Assembly: GCA_947071285.1 (NCBI GenBank) | Contig: CAMTFK010000106.1 | Coordinates: 1 to 14,061, forward strand | Source of the DNA: an uncultured Bacteroides sp. | Lineage (GTDB): Bacteria; Bacteroidota; Bacteroidia; Bacteroidales; Bacteroidaceae | DNA length: 14,061 nt | Direction of reading: 5' to 3' | Shown here: positions 1 through 7,696 of the stretch, piece by piece | Numbering within the stretch: position 1 is the first letter of the stretch | Layout: each line of letters opens with the position of its first letter | The notes under the pieces: generated by a model | What the model was told of the DNA's origin: nothing | What the model saw: only the letters and a program-made list of their open reading frames with translations | Database searches by the model: none | Position numbers and translations under genes: made by a program

Positions 1-1296
1 TGGAAAGAAAGCCTTTACTTAGACCTGACCGCCCGTAACGACTGGTCGTCTACACTGGCCAACACGAAGAGCGAAGGTTCCGGTTTCTTCTACCCCTCAG
101 TAGGTGTATCCTGGATTTTGAACCAGACACTCAACCTCCCGTCATGGATTAGCTTCGGTAAAGTCCGCGCATCTTGGGCACAAGTAGGTAACGACCTTCC
201 TATCGGCATCACCAGCCCGGCACAGACTATTACAGCCGGTGGCGTAGTCAATCCCATCGACTATTACTTTGCCGAAGACCTGAAACCGGAAATCAGTACC
301 TCTATCGAATTTGGTACCGAATGGAGATTCTTCAACAGTCGTTTGGATTTCGACTTCACGTTCTATCGCACTGATACCAAAAACCAATTGATCCGTGTAA
401 ACACTACTGCCGAAAAGCGCCGTTTCCGTTGGATTAACGCAGGTAAGATTCGCAACACCGGTATTGAAGTCACCGTAGGAGCCACTCCGCTGATGAACGA
501 CAATTTCCGTTGGAAAACTCAGTTTAATTTCGCTACCAATAAGAATGAGATTGTATCTTTGGGTGGAACACCCAGCTTCCAGTATGCTTCCGGCAACGTA
601 AGTATGCCTTATAAGATGATGGTTGTAGAAGGCGGTTCATTGGGCGACATCTACGGAAACGTATTTGTACGTGATGAAAGCGGTAAGATTCTTTTGGAAC
701 CGGCAACAGACAAAGATGGCAATGAGAACAAAAACGCCGGCCTGCCGCAGGTAACCACTGACAAGGCTGCCAAGATTGGTAACTTCAATCCCGACTGGAC
801 TCTTGGTTGGAGCAATACTCTGACTTACAAAGGTTTCTCACTTTACTTCCTGATTGATACCCGCATGGGTGGCGACGTTATTTCACTGACGCAAGCCGGT
901 CTGGATTATGCAGGTGTAAGCAAGGCAACCGGTGACGCACGCGCAGCAAAGCACTACATGCTGGAAGGTCAGGAAATCAAGAATGTACAAGGTTTCTATC
1001 AAATGGTAGGCGACCGCGGTAACGGTACCACAGAATTCTACAGATACGATGGAACTAATATCCGCTTGCGCGAGTTGTCATTGGGCTACTCCTTCCCGCA
1101 GCAGATGCTCGAAAAGACAGGATTCATCAAAGGTGTAGACCTCTCACTGGTGGCCCGCAATCTGTTCTTCATCTACAAAGATGCCCCGTTCGACCCGGAC
1201 GCAACGATGTCCGTAGGTAATGATAACCAAGGTTTGGATACCTATGGTATGCCTTCAACGAGAAACATTGGATTCAATATTAAACTCACTTTCTAA
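1..1296 (+). CDS. SusC-like TonB-dependent outer-membrane transporter, C-terminal part
   Basis: The reading frame is open from base 1, so this is the 3' part of a gene starting outside the window; an internal TTG at 118 is not its start. The 431 visible residues are the last part of a TonB-dependent beta-barrel: alternating aromatic/hydrophobic strands, the GFFYPSVGVSWIL stretch typical of SusC/RagA proteins near the start, repeated strand-turn-strand patterns, and a C-terminal strand ending in a terminal Phe (GFNIKLTF), the usual outer-membrane insertion signal. SusC proteins import oligosaccharides, peptides or other nutrients across the outer membrane using TonB energy, with a SusD lipoprotein as lid. 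The SusD-like gene follows 12 bases downstream, so the two are almost certainly co-transcribed. Signal peptide, carboxypeptidase-D-like domain and plug are not visible. The substrate cannot be told from this part. Confidence 0.95.
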   Translation, partial: WKESLYLDLTARNDWSSTLANTKSEGSGFFYPSVGVSWILNQTLNLPSWISFGKVRASWAQVGNDLPIGITSPAQTITAGGVVNPIDYYFAEDLKPEISTSIEFGTEWRFFNSRLDFDFTFYRTDTKNQLIRVNTTAEKRRFRWINAGKIRNTGIEVTVGATPLMNDNFRWKTQFNFATNKNEIVSLGGTPSFQYASGNVSMPYKMMVVEGGSLGDIYGNVFVRDESGKILLEPATDKDGNENKNAGLPQVTTDKAAKIGNFNPDWTLGWSNTLTYKGFSLYFLIDTRMGGDVISLTQAGLDYAGVSKATGDARAAKHYMLEGQEIKNVQGFYQMVGDRGNGTTEFYRYDGTNIRLRELSLGYSFPQQMLEKTGFIKGVDLSLVARNLFFIYKDAPFDPDATMSVGNDNQGLDTYGMPSTRNIGFNIKLTF

Positions 1297-1308
1297 TACC
1301 TGAACGAT

Positions 1309-2934
1309 ATGAATAAGATAAAATATACAGCCGTACTACTCTTGGGTGGACTTTTAAGTCTTTCATCCTGCACCGATAATTTTGCAGAATTCAACGATAC
1401 AAAAGGAGCTTATACAGATGATTTGCAGAAATATGACAACCAGACCAACCTGGTGCCTTTCTCTACCATCCAAAAAGGTATCATCTACCAGACGGGTGTA
1501 GAAGGAACCGACTGGCAATATCAAGTGATACAGAACCTGGTAGCCGATATGTATGGCGGATTCTTCCATGACATGAATGGTGCGTTCAATCAGAACAACT
1601 CCACCTACAACCTGAACAATGGTTGGACAAGCGCCATGTGGACCTATTCCTACGGCAACGTCATGCCTTCCATCGCTGATTCCGAAGAATTGAACACAGC
1701 CGAAGAGTGGCCCTTGTATCATGCTCTTACGAAAGTGCTGAAAGTAGCCCTCCTGCATCGTGTAAGCGACTACTATGGCCCTATCCTTTATGATGGTTTC
1801 GGCACTGCCGCACAAACTCCCCAGTCTCAGCAGGAAGTTTACAAACGTTTCTTCGAAGACTTGGCAACAGCCATCAATATTCTGAAAGATTATAAAGGCG
1901 GCGTATCTTTTGAAAGCGCCGACTTCATGATGCCGGAAGGCAAACGCACGCCTGCACAATGGCTGAAGTTTGCCAACTCTCTCCGCTTGCGCCTGGCAAT
2001 GCGTGTATCCAATGTGGACCCCACTTTAGCCAAAGAACAAGCTCAGGCCGCATTAGACGCACAGAATGGCGGTGTATTGGAAACATCTAACGAAACTGTA
2101 GGCCAATATGGAATCCGTAACCCGCTGGGTGGTGTTTCCGGTTGGGGCGAAGTATTTATGAACGCCAGCCTGGAGTCTTTTCTGAAAGGATATAACGACC
2201 CGCGTTTGAAGTCTTACTTTAATGCCGCGCAAGATGGTAGAGACAATGATGGCAACATTACGCAGACCGTGGCCGGTGTGAAACAACTGACCAGCATCGA
2301 AGGCAAGTTTAAAGGTGTGCGCCAGGGAACAGGTGTAGGCGACAACCGTTACTCTACCCACTCACGAACCACCATCACCACCAGCAGCAAGATTATAGTA
2401 ATGGCTGCTGCCGAGATATGGTTCCTTCGCGCAGAAGCTGCCTTGAGAGGCTTTACCTCCGAAGACGTGGAAAGTTGCTACAAGCAAGGTGTCACCACCT
2501 CCTTTGCACAATGGGACGCCAGTGGCGTAAGCGAATATCTGGAAAGTGAAAATACTCCGGCTGATTATGTAGATACATTCGATAAGAACTTTGATGCCAA
2601 AGCAACTACCAGCATCACCCCGAAATGGGATAATGCAGCTGATAATGAAACGAAACTGGAAAGAATCATCACCCAAAAGTGGCTGGCTATCTATCCCGAA
2701 GGTTGTGAGGCTTGGGCAGAACAACGCCGTACCGGCTATCCGAAACTCTTCAAAGTAGTAGTAAATAACAGTAGTAACACCATCAGTACAGATGAGATGA
2801 TTCGCCGAGTATTCTTCAATCAGGATTATATTACGAACAACAAGCCGTTGTATGATGCATTGGTTAGCAAGTTAGGCGGTCAGGATACCGGTGGTACACG
2901 TCTTTGGTGGGATACCGGAAAGAATAATTTCTAA
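1309..2934 (+). CDS. SusD/RagB-family nutrient-binding outer-membrane lipoprotein
   Basis: The 541-residue product starts with a lipoprotein signal peptide: a basic N-terminus, a hydrophobic core, then the lipobox LSSC with Cys21 as the lipidated residue. The body resembles the SusD-like_2 branch of the SusD/RagB superfamily. It has VSDYYGPI near residue 152, the helical motif IWFLRAEAALRG at 370-381, and a C-terminal block around residues 457-478 containing YPEGCEAWAEQRR. SusD proteins sit on the cell surface as a hinged lid over the SusC barrel and deliver the ligand. ATG 1309 is chosen because it gives the complete signal peptide 12 bases after the SusC stop. The gene is followed by a strong intrinsic terminator. 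No glycoside hydrolase, sulfatase, protease or regulator is downstream, so the cargo could be a glycan, glycopeptide or other nutrient. Confidence 0.95.
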   Translation: MNKIKYTAVLLLGGLLSLSSCTDNFAEFNDTKGAYTDDLQKYDNQTNLVPFSTIQKGIIYQTGVEGTDWQYQVIQNLVADMYGGFFHDMNGAFNQNNSTYNLNNGWTSAMWTYSYGNVMPSIADSEELNTAEEWPLYHALTKVLKVALLHRVSDYYGPILYDGFGTAAQTPQSQQEVYKRFFEDLATAINILKDYKGGVSFESADFMMPEGKRTPAQWLKFANSLRLRLAMRVSNVDPTLAKEQAQAALDAQNGGVLETSNETVGQYGIRNPLGGVSGWGEVFMNASLESFLKGYNDPRLKSYFNAAQDGRDNDGNITQTVAGVKQLTSIEGKFKGVRQGTGVGDNRYSTHSRTTITTSSKIIVMAAAEIWFLRAEAALRGFTSEDVESCYKQGVTTSFAQWDASGVSEYLESENTPADYVDTFDKNFDAKATTSITPKWDNAADNETKLERIITQKWLAIYPEGCEAWAEQRRTGYPKLFKVVVNNSSNTISTDEMIRRVFFNQDYITNNKPLYDALVSKLGGQDTGGTRLWWDTGKNNF

Positions 2935-3014
2935 TCCTATTAATATAAAACCAAGGTATAGAATTTTGATTAGTGGTGTTTTCTCCGTATTAGTTACGAG
3001 GGAAAGAAGATTGG

Positions 3015-3050
3015 AAGGAGTAAAGTCATTTGGGGGGCTTTACTCCTTTT
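3015..3050 (+). terminator. Intrinsic terminator of the SusC/SusD operon
   Basis: A perfect 11-bp inverted repeat (AAGGAGTAAAG at 3015-3025, CTTTACTCCTT at 3038-3048) encloses a 12-base loop with six consecutive G. A run of four T begins in the right arm (3047-3050). It lies about 80 bases after the SusD stop codon and has the right polarity for the plus-strand operon. Confidence 0.85.
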
Positions 3051-3118
3051 CCATTATTAGCCACATCAAGACACGCAAATGGAATCAGTGCACTCAACAA
3101 GAAGATAAGTACATAGTC

Positions 3119-3338
3119 AGTTGAAAAACCTCGTTTACCTTATTCAAAATACCCCGATGCCTTATTCTAAACCTCGTCCCGTAGTTGCAGGCTGTATGGT
3201 TTTCAATTGCAGGCTGTATGGCTTCCAATTGCGGGCCGTACAGCCTGCAACTACGGGACGAAGTTTTGGATAGGGCATCGCAGGGTTTTCAATAGGGTAA
3301 AAGCATAAAAGAGATAGGGCAAAGGCAAGTTTCCTGCC
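3119..3338. repeat. 22-base-period repeat field folded into a 75-base-arm inverted repeat
   Basis: Bases 3135-3209 pair with 3226-3300 around a 16-base centre. About four-fifths of positions match without gaps, and the 23-base core (3174-3196 with 3239-3261) is perfect. The field also has a 22-base spacing. TTGCAGGCTGTATGG starts at 3185 and 3207, a diverged TTGCGGGCCGTA starts at 3229, CCTTATTC starts at 3138 and 3160, and ATAGGG starts at 3270, 3292 and 3314. The region separates two convergent operons. It resembles a REP/BIME-like or MITE-like intergenic element, but no family name can be assigned from sequence alone. It contains no credible gene. Confidence 0.8.
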
Positions 3339-3355
3339 CATGACAGAAAAGCAGC

Positions 3356-3459
3356 GGTGTAGGCAAACGATTTGCCTACACCCATACATGAGCTTGCCTA
3401 CACCACATATCAATCTATAAATGAAAGTATTAAGCCTCCGGGTGTAGGATGTAGGCAAA
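3356..3459. repeat. Second inverted/direct repeat family with core TGTAGGCAAA
   Basis: GGTGTAGGCAAA (3356-3367) and its perfect reverse complement (3371-3382) form a 12-bp hairpin with a 3-base loop. A further reverse-oriented copy, TTGCCTACACC, is at 3394-3404, with its ACACC end 22 bases after that of the hairpin arm. A forward copy, TGTAGGCAAAA, is at 3450-3460, preceded by GGTGTAGG at 3441-3448. On the minus strand the hairpin is followed after a few bases by TTTT, so it could help end the ptb-buk transcript; that role is inferred. Confidence 0.75.
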
Positions 3460-3503
3460 ATCAGCGAAATCTCAAAATTATTTCAAGAAAATACCGATAG
3501 TGT

Positions 3504-4586
3504 CTACTTATAAACCTGTATCGGCAACTCCCCGCGCAATGCTCCCAAAACATTCACAGCAAGTGCCTCCAATTCATCTTCCCCGGGATATACATGCACC
3601 GGAGCGAGGAAAGAAACCCGTTCCTTCAAACGGGAGATGACATAATCGGAATGAGCAATCCCCCCTGTCAGCAGAATTGCATCTACTTTGCCGTAAAGCA
3701 CAACGGCAGCGGCACCCACACTTTTGGCAACCTGATAAATCATAGCATTCAGCACCAGTTCCGCTTTCGTATCTCCGGCTTCTATGGACTGGATAATGGT
3801 AGGTATATCAGTAGTGCCCAGATGTGCCGCCAAACCGGCATGACCGGAAATACGCTTCTTCAATTCATCCTTTCTGAAACGATGGGAATAACAAAGGTCA
3901 ATCAACGGACCGGCAGGCAACGTCCCCGCCCGTTCGGGAGAGAAAGGACCTTCCCCGTCGAGGGCATTGTTCACGTCGATGGCACGCCCGTGGTTATGGG
4001 TACCGACGGAAATGCCACCACCCAAATGGCAGATTATCAAGTTCAGGTCTTCGTAGCGGACCGGATGGTCAGGAGAAGCGGCTGTAAGTTCGGCAGCATA
4101 GCGGCGGGCAATGGCTCGCTGATTCAGCGCATGCCAGATGGTGATGCGCGGCATCAGGGGCGAACCTGTGATGCGGGCTATCTCATCCAATTCATCCACT
4201 ACACCGGGATCGGCAATGAAGGCACGGCAACCGGGAAGCAATGCCGCCAGTTCGGCAGCAATGAGACACCCCAAGTTACAGGCATGACTGCGCATGGCAT
4301 GGGCAATGTCGTCCAACATGGCATCATTCACCTCGTATACTCCGCCCGGAATGGGCTTCAACAATCCTCCACGCCCTACGATGGCATCAAATTCAAAAGG
4401 AATGCCATTCTCCTTCAAGGCTTCTATCACCAGATTCTTGCGAAACTCAAACTGATCGATGACACGCGGAAAGTGCGAAAGTTCCTCTACTGAATGGCGG
4501 ATGTTACGCACCAGAAGCGGAGTTGTGTCTTCGTATACTGCAATCTTCGTTGAAGTAGAACCAGGATTGATAGCGAGGATTTTCAT
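3504..4586 (-). CDS. buk: Butyrate kinase
   Basis: The 360-residue protein has the butyrate kinase length and ASKHA-fold motifs. These are the N-terminal phosphate-binding loop NPGSTSTK (7-14), GRGG (71-74), the CHLGGGISVG block (186-195) followed by GRAIDVNNALDGEGPFSPERAG, and the adenosine-site LLTGGIAHS (305-313). It transfers phosphate from a short-chain acyl-phosphate to ADP in the cytoplasm, giving ATP and free acid. The ATG lies 18 bases after the ptb stop, so the pair forms an operon acting in sequence. In Bacteroidota the likely natural substrates include branched-chain acyl groups (isobutyryl, isovaleryl) from amino-acid breakdown as well as butyryl; this is inference. Acetate kinase is excluded by the specific motifs and by the ptb partner. 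Confidence 0.95.
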   Translation of the reverse strand: MKILAINPGSTSTKIAVYEDTTPLLVRNIRHSVEELSHFPRVIDQFEFRKNLVIEALKENGIPFEFDAIVGRGGLLKPIPGGVYEVNDAMLDDIAHAMRSHACNLGCLIAAELAALLPGCRAFIADPGVVDELDEIARITGSPLMPRITIWHALNQRAIARRYAAELTAASPDHPVRYEDLNLIICHLGGGISVGTHNHGRAIDVNNALDGEGPFSPERAGTLPAGPLIDLCYSHRFRKDELKKRISGHAGLAAHLGTTDIPTIIQSIEAGDTKAELVLNAMIYQVAKSVGAAAVVLYGKVDAILLTGGIAHSDYVISRLKERVSFLAPVHVYPGEDELEALAVNVLGALRGELPIQVYK

Positions 4587-4604
4587 AGTTGGAGGGTTTT
4601 TAAA

Positions 4605-5522
4605 TTAAAGTTGTTCTTTACACGTCAGGCATGCCATAGCAATACTGTAATACTTAGACAGTCCGGAATCGCTGCGCGAAGGCAGTACCACCGGACAAAC
4701 AGGACCTTGCAACAAGCCTGCCATATCGGCATGAGCAAACAGGGAAACGGCCTTATAAAAAGCATTGCCCGATTCTATATTGGGGAATATCAGCACGTCC
4801 GCTTCTCCATTGATGGGGGATGCAATGCCCTTTATGTCACCACTTGTTTTCTCGCAGGAAGTCTTCACATCCAGCGGACCGTCAATTATCACATCTCCGA
4901 ATTCTCCGGCTTCCGCCAGTTCCACGATATTGACATAATCCAGCGAATGAGGGAACTTGGCACTCACCTTCTCCGTGCAGTGGATAAGCGAGATGCGGGG
5001 TTGTTCGATACCAAAATGGCGGCAGGTATGTATGGCATACCAAATCATCTCTATACGTTGCTGCAAAGTGGGACGCGGAATAACGGCGGCATCCGAGAAG
5101 AACAGCAGCTTATCATACGTAGGAATCTGCATCACAGCCAGGTGGGTGAGTATTTTGCCTTTGGGTAACAAACCTTTTTCCTTGTCGAGAATAGCGCGCA
5201 AGAGGTTATCGGTATTGATAATCCCTTTCATCAGAATGTCTGCCCCACCCTCACGGACAATGCGGACAGCTTCGCGCGCCGCCTCATCAGAATCTTCGAT
5301 ATGCACAGTCTTGACATATTGAGGATATTTCTTCAATGTGGGATATTTTTCCAGAATGGCAGAGTCGCCAATCATCAGGAATTCGGCAATCCCCTCTTCC
5401 AAAGAGCGGGCAATGGCGTATTCCGTATTGGGGTCATTGGCACAGACTACTGCAATACGTTTCCTCTTGTTCAAGGATTTCAAATGCGAGGTCAGTTCAT
5501 CAAAGCTTCGAATAGGTTCCAT
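4605..5522 (-). CDS. ptb: Phosphate butyryltransferase
   Basis: The 305-residue product belongs to the phosphate acetyl/butyryl transferase family. Visible family blocks are ILMKGIINTDNLLRA (96-110), FSDAAVIPRP (142-151), IIDGPLDVK (212-220), ASPINGEADVLIFPNIESGN (234-253) and GPVCPVVLPSRSDS (273-286). The enzyme swaps CoA for phosphate on a short-chain acyl-CoA in the cytoplasm. The acyl-phosphate goes to butyrate kinase, encoded 18 bases downstream. At about 300 residues it has the single-domain Ptb length, not that of a long multidomain phosphotransacetylase. ATG 5522 gives a normal N-terminus. Acyl-CoA-forming enzymes are not in the window, so the exact acyl substrate is unknown. I found no convincing TAnnTTTG promoter upstream. 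Confidence 0.93.
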   Translation of the reverse strand: MEPIRSFDELTSHLKSLNKRKRIAVVCANDPNTEYAIARSLEEGIAEFLMIGDSAILEKYPTLKKYPQYVKTVHIEDSDEAAREAVRIVREGGADILMKGIINTDNLLRAILDKEKGLLPKGKILTHLAVMQIPTYDKLLFFSDAAVIPRPTLQQRIEMIWYAIHTCRHFGIEQPRISLIHCTEKVSAKFPHSLDYVNIVELAEAGEFGDVIIDGPLDVKTSCEKTSGDIKGIASPINGEADVLIFPNIESGNAFYKAVSLFAHADMAGLLQGPVCPVVLPSRSDSGLSKYYSIAMACLTCKEQL

Positions 5523-5681
5523 AACGTTAGATTTTTAGCAAATATCAGAAAAAATGTCGAGAAATACAGCATGATACATCAGGAAATTTCAGACAATATA
5601 TATCAATTTGACATTACCGACCACTTTTTCCGACTTACCGGCTCTCTCTTATTTAACATCTCTTGTGTGCGTTTTGCTTAA

Positions 5682-5693
5682 TCTGACGTCAGA
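5682..5693. promoter_or_regulatory. Palindrome TCTGACGTCAGA, candidate operator
   Basis: This is a perfect 12-bp palindrome in the divergent ptb/LD-carboxypeptidase gap. It starts 28 bases upstream of a TAnnTTTG-type -7 box and covers the place where a -33 element should be, which itself matches poorly. That position fits binding of a dimeric regulator. No protein can be named. Confidence 0.4.
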
Positions 5694-5709
5694 ATTGAGT
5701 TATTTTGTG

Positions 5710-5717
5710 TACTTTTG
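5710..5717 (+). promoter_or_regulatory. Promoter -7 box for the LD-carboxypeptidase operon
   Basis: TACTTTTG matches the Bacteroides -7 consensus TAnnTTTG fully. It lies 24 bases before ATG 5742, giving a short leader. There is no good TTTG at the usual -33 spacing; the palindrome at 5682-5693 occupies that place. Confidence 0.55.
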
Positions 5718-5741
5718 TCCCCATACACAACATGTAGAATT

Positions 5742-6704
5742 ATGAGCAGCCTTATTTTTCCGCCATACGTACAAAAAGGTGATCGCGTCATCATCCTTTC
5801 TCCTTCCAGTAAAATAGACAAGTCTTTCTTGAAAGGAGCCAAAAAGCGTTTAAAGTCTTGGGGACTGGATGCTGTGGTGGCGAAACATGCCGGAAGTTCA
5901 AACGGGACTTACGCAGGCAGTATCAGGCAACGCGTGGAGGACTTGCAGGATGCTCTGGACGATGATAAAGCGAAAGTTATTTTGTGTAGCCGTGGCGGAT
6001 ATGGAGCAGTACATTTGTTGGGGAAGCTGGATTTTACGCGTTTTCGTGAACATCCCAAATGGCTGATTGGTTTCAGTGACATCACTGCATTGCACAATGT
6101 GTTTCAGCAGAATGGCTTTGCTTCCCTTCATGCCCCGATGGCTCGCCATCTGACAGTAGAAAACGAAGAGGATTTCTGTACGCTGGCGCTTAAGGATATC
6201 CTGTTCGGGCACTTCAATTCTGAGATGGCGGAAGCAGTACTGACTTCAGAGAACAGTTTCAGCTATATCTGTCCGGGACATAAGCTGAACCACAAGGGAA
6301 TTGGCAACGGTATTCTGAGAGGCGGCAATCTGTCTGTGTTTTATGGACTGCGAGGCACGCCTTATGATATTCCCGCAGAAGGAACAATCCTTTTTATAGA
6401 AGATGTAGACGAACGCCCGCACGCGGTGGAACGTATGATTTATAATCTGAAACTGGGCGGTATATTAGAAAAGCTCTCCGGTCTTATCATCGGACAGTTC
6501 ACAGAATACGAAGAAACCAAATCTTTAGGTAAGGATTTATACGGGGCTATAGCCGACCTGGTGAAAGAATACGACTATCCTGTCTGCTTTAACTTCCCGG
6601 TGGGGCATGTCACGATGAACCTACCCATGATAAACGGAGCGGCAGTAACCCTGGAAACCGGGAAAAAAGAAGTGAAACTAAGTTTTAATTTAGATAAAGA
6701 ATGA
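5742..6704 (+). CDS. LD-carboxypeptidase, peptidase family S66 (muramoyltetrapeptide carboxypeptidase)
   Basis: This 320-residue enzyme has the S66 layout. RGGYG is at 84-88, the nucleophile Ser112 sits in GFSDIT, Glu220 is in the FIED block, and His289 is in GHVTMN. Spacing matches the Ser-Glu-His triad of Pseudomonas LdcA. Family members remove the terminal D-Ala from muropeptide tetrapeptides during cytoplasmic murein recycling; no signal peptide is visible, which agrees. I start at ATG 5742. A longer in-frame form from TTG 5715 is unlikely, because it would overlap the predicted -7 box and adds nine residues without family character. The stop overlaps the next ATG as ATGA (6701-6704), so the downstream lipoprotein gene is probably translationally coupled. 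Some S66 members act on other substrates, as with the microcin-immunity MccF group, but the context favours the murein type. Confidence 0.9.
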   Translation: MSSLIFPPYVQKGDRVIILSPSSKIDKSFLKGAKKRLKSWGLDAVVAKHAGSSNGTYAGSIRQRVEDLQDALDDDKAKVILCSRGGYGAVHLLGKLDFTRFREHPKWLIGFSDITALHNVFQQNGFASLHAPMARHLTVENEEDFCTLALKDILFGHFNSEMAEAVLTSENSFSYICPGHKLNHKGIGNGILRGGNLSVFYGLRGTPYDIPAEGTILFIEDVDERPHAVERMIYNLKLGGILEKLSGLIIGQFTEYEETKSLGKDLYGAIADLVKEYDYPVCFNFPVGHVTMNLPMINGAAVTLETGKKEVKLSFNLDKE

Positions 6705-7696
6705 AACGGAATTATACTCTCATCCCTTTATGCCTGGCATTGCTTGCATTCATAGCATGTAGCAACAACGCCAAGAAGGCAAGCGACGACACTGAGGCGA
6801 CCACCAAAGAAGTTGTCAATGTTCCCCAGTTCAATGCGGACAGTGCTTACCAGTATGTGAAAGCACAAGTGGACTTCGGTCCACGCGTTCCCAATACGAA
6901 AGCGCATGTGGATTGTGGCAATTATCTGGCAGACAAGTTGACGGAGTTCGGCGCTAAAGTCACCAGCCAATATGTGGATTTACCCGCCTACACCGGTACG
7001 TTGCTGAAAGCACGCAACATCATCGGTTCTTACAAGCCGGACACGAAAAAGCGCATCGCTCTCTTTTCCCACTGGGACAGCCGTCCGTGGGCAGATGCTG
7101 ACCCGGACCCAAAGAATCATAATACTCCGATCTTAGGGGCTAATGACGGTGCCAGCGGCGTAGGTGTATTGCTGGAAATAGCACGCCACTTGCAAAAGCA
7201 GTTGCCTGAACTGGGTATTGATATTATTTTCGTAGATGCTGAGGATTATGGCGCACACCGTGCTTACAATGGTCCGCATAAAGAAGAATATTGGGCGCTT
7301 GGTTCACAATATTGGGCACGCAATCCGCATGTGCAGGGATATAATGCACGTTTTGGCATATTGCTGGATATGGTAGGCGGTAAAGGTGCAGAGTTCCGTT
7401 ATGAAGGCTTATCGCATGATGTGGCTCCCAATGTGAATGAAAAGGTTTGGAAAACAGCCAATGCTTTAGGTTTCGGGCGCTACTTTGTACAAAAAGAAGG
7501 CGGCACAGTTACTGATGACCATACATTCATCAACGAATATGCCAAGGTTGCAACTATCGATATTATTCCTTATTATCCGGAAGGTGATTTCTTTGAGCAC
7601 TGGCATACCGTGAAAGATGATATGGATGCTATCGATAAAGCCACCCTGCAAGCAGTAGGGCAAACTGTAATGCAAGTGATTTACAGTGAGAAATGA
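6701..7696 (+). CDS. Glutaminyl-peptide cyclotransferase-like lipoprotein (M28-type fold)
   Basis: The 331-residue product starts with a lipoprotein-type signal ending at AFIAC (Cys20). The rest resembles bacterial type II glutaminyl cyclases such as that of Porphyromonas gingivalis, which share the M28 zinc-peptidase fold. Visible motifs are FSHWDSRPW (122-130), GANDGASGVG with the presumed zinc ligand Asp149, the VDAEDYG block with the Glu181/Asp182 pair (catalytic acid and metal ligand), and DDHTFIN with His274. These enzymes turn N-terminal Gln into pyroglutamate on exported proteins. In Bacteroidota, exported proteins often expose N-terminal Gln after signal peptidase cleavage, giving a plausible envelope role. 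The gene overlaps its neighbours by ATGA at both ends. Aminopeptidase activity is the main alternative; a single zinc site and HWDSRPW favour cyclase. Confidence 0.82.
   Translation: MKRNYTLIPLCLALLAFIACSNNAKKASDDTEATTKEVVNVPQFNADSAYQYVKAQVDFGPRVPNTKAHVDCGNYLADKLTEFGAKVTSQYVDLPAYTGTLLKARNIIGSYKPDTKKRIALFSHWDSRPWADADPDPKNHNTPILGANDGASGVGVLLEIARHLQKQLPELGIDIIFVDAEDYGAHRAYNGPHKEEYWALGSQYWARNPHVQGYNARFGILLDMVGGKGAEFRYEGLSHDVAPNVNEKVWKTANALGFGRYFVQKEGGTVTDDHTFINEYAKVATIDIIPYYPEGDFFEHWHTVKDDMDAIDKATLQAVGQTVMQVIYSEK

Larger units (their letters stand above)
2935..3503. other. Gene-free convergent intergenic region
   Basis: These 569 bases separate the stop of the SusD-like gene from the stop of buk, which points the other way. 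They hold the susCD terminator and two repeat families, described separately. I see no other convincing gene, tRNA or regulatory element. The short open frames here run through repeats and have no recognisable product. Confidence 0.8.
5523..5741. other. Divergent intergenic region between ptb and the LD-carboxypeptidase gene
   Basis: This 219-base region must hold the start signals of both flanking operons. On the plus strand a 12-bp palindrome (5682-5693) and a -7 box (5710-5717) are visible. On the ptb side the sequence is AT-rich, but no -33/-7 pair meets the Bacteroides consensus. Confidence 0.6.

Noticed and set aside
1363..1959. 198-residue minus-strand open frame
   Set aside because: It is antisense to the SusD-like gene and has no credible domains.
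2891..3124. 77-residue plus-strand open frame overlapping the end of the SusD-like gene
   Set aside because: It begins inside the SusD-like gene in another frame and runs through the terminator hairpin.
3162..3458. 98-residue minus-strand open frame in the convergent gap
   Set aside because: It runs through both repeat families, has no recognisable domain and a composition set by the repeats.
3119..3460. CRISPR array
   Set aside because: The 22-base repeats are contiguous and diverged, with inverted copies and no unique spacers; no cas genes are present.
3594..4493. 299-residue plus-strand open frame
   Set aside because: It lies wholly antisense to butyrate kinase, whose motifs are clear; the antisense protein has no family character.
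5715..5741. Upstream TTG start for the LD-carboxypeptidase
   Set aside because: It would begin inside the -7 box and adds nine residues not typical of the family; ATG 5742 is better.
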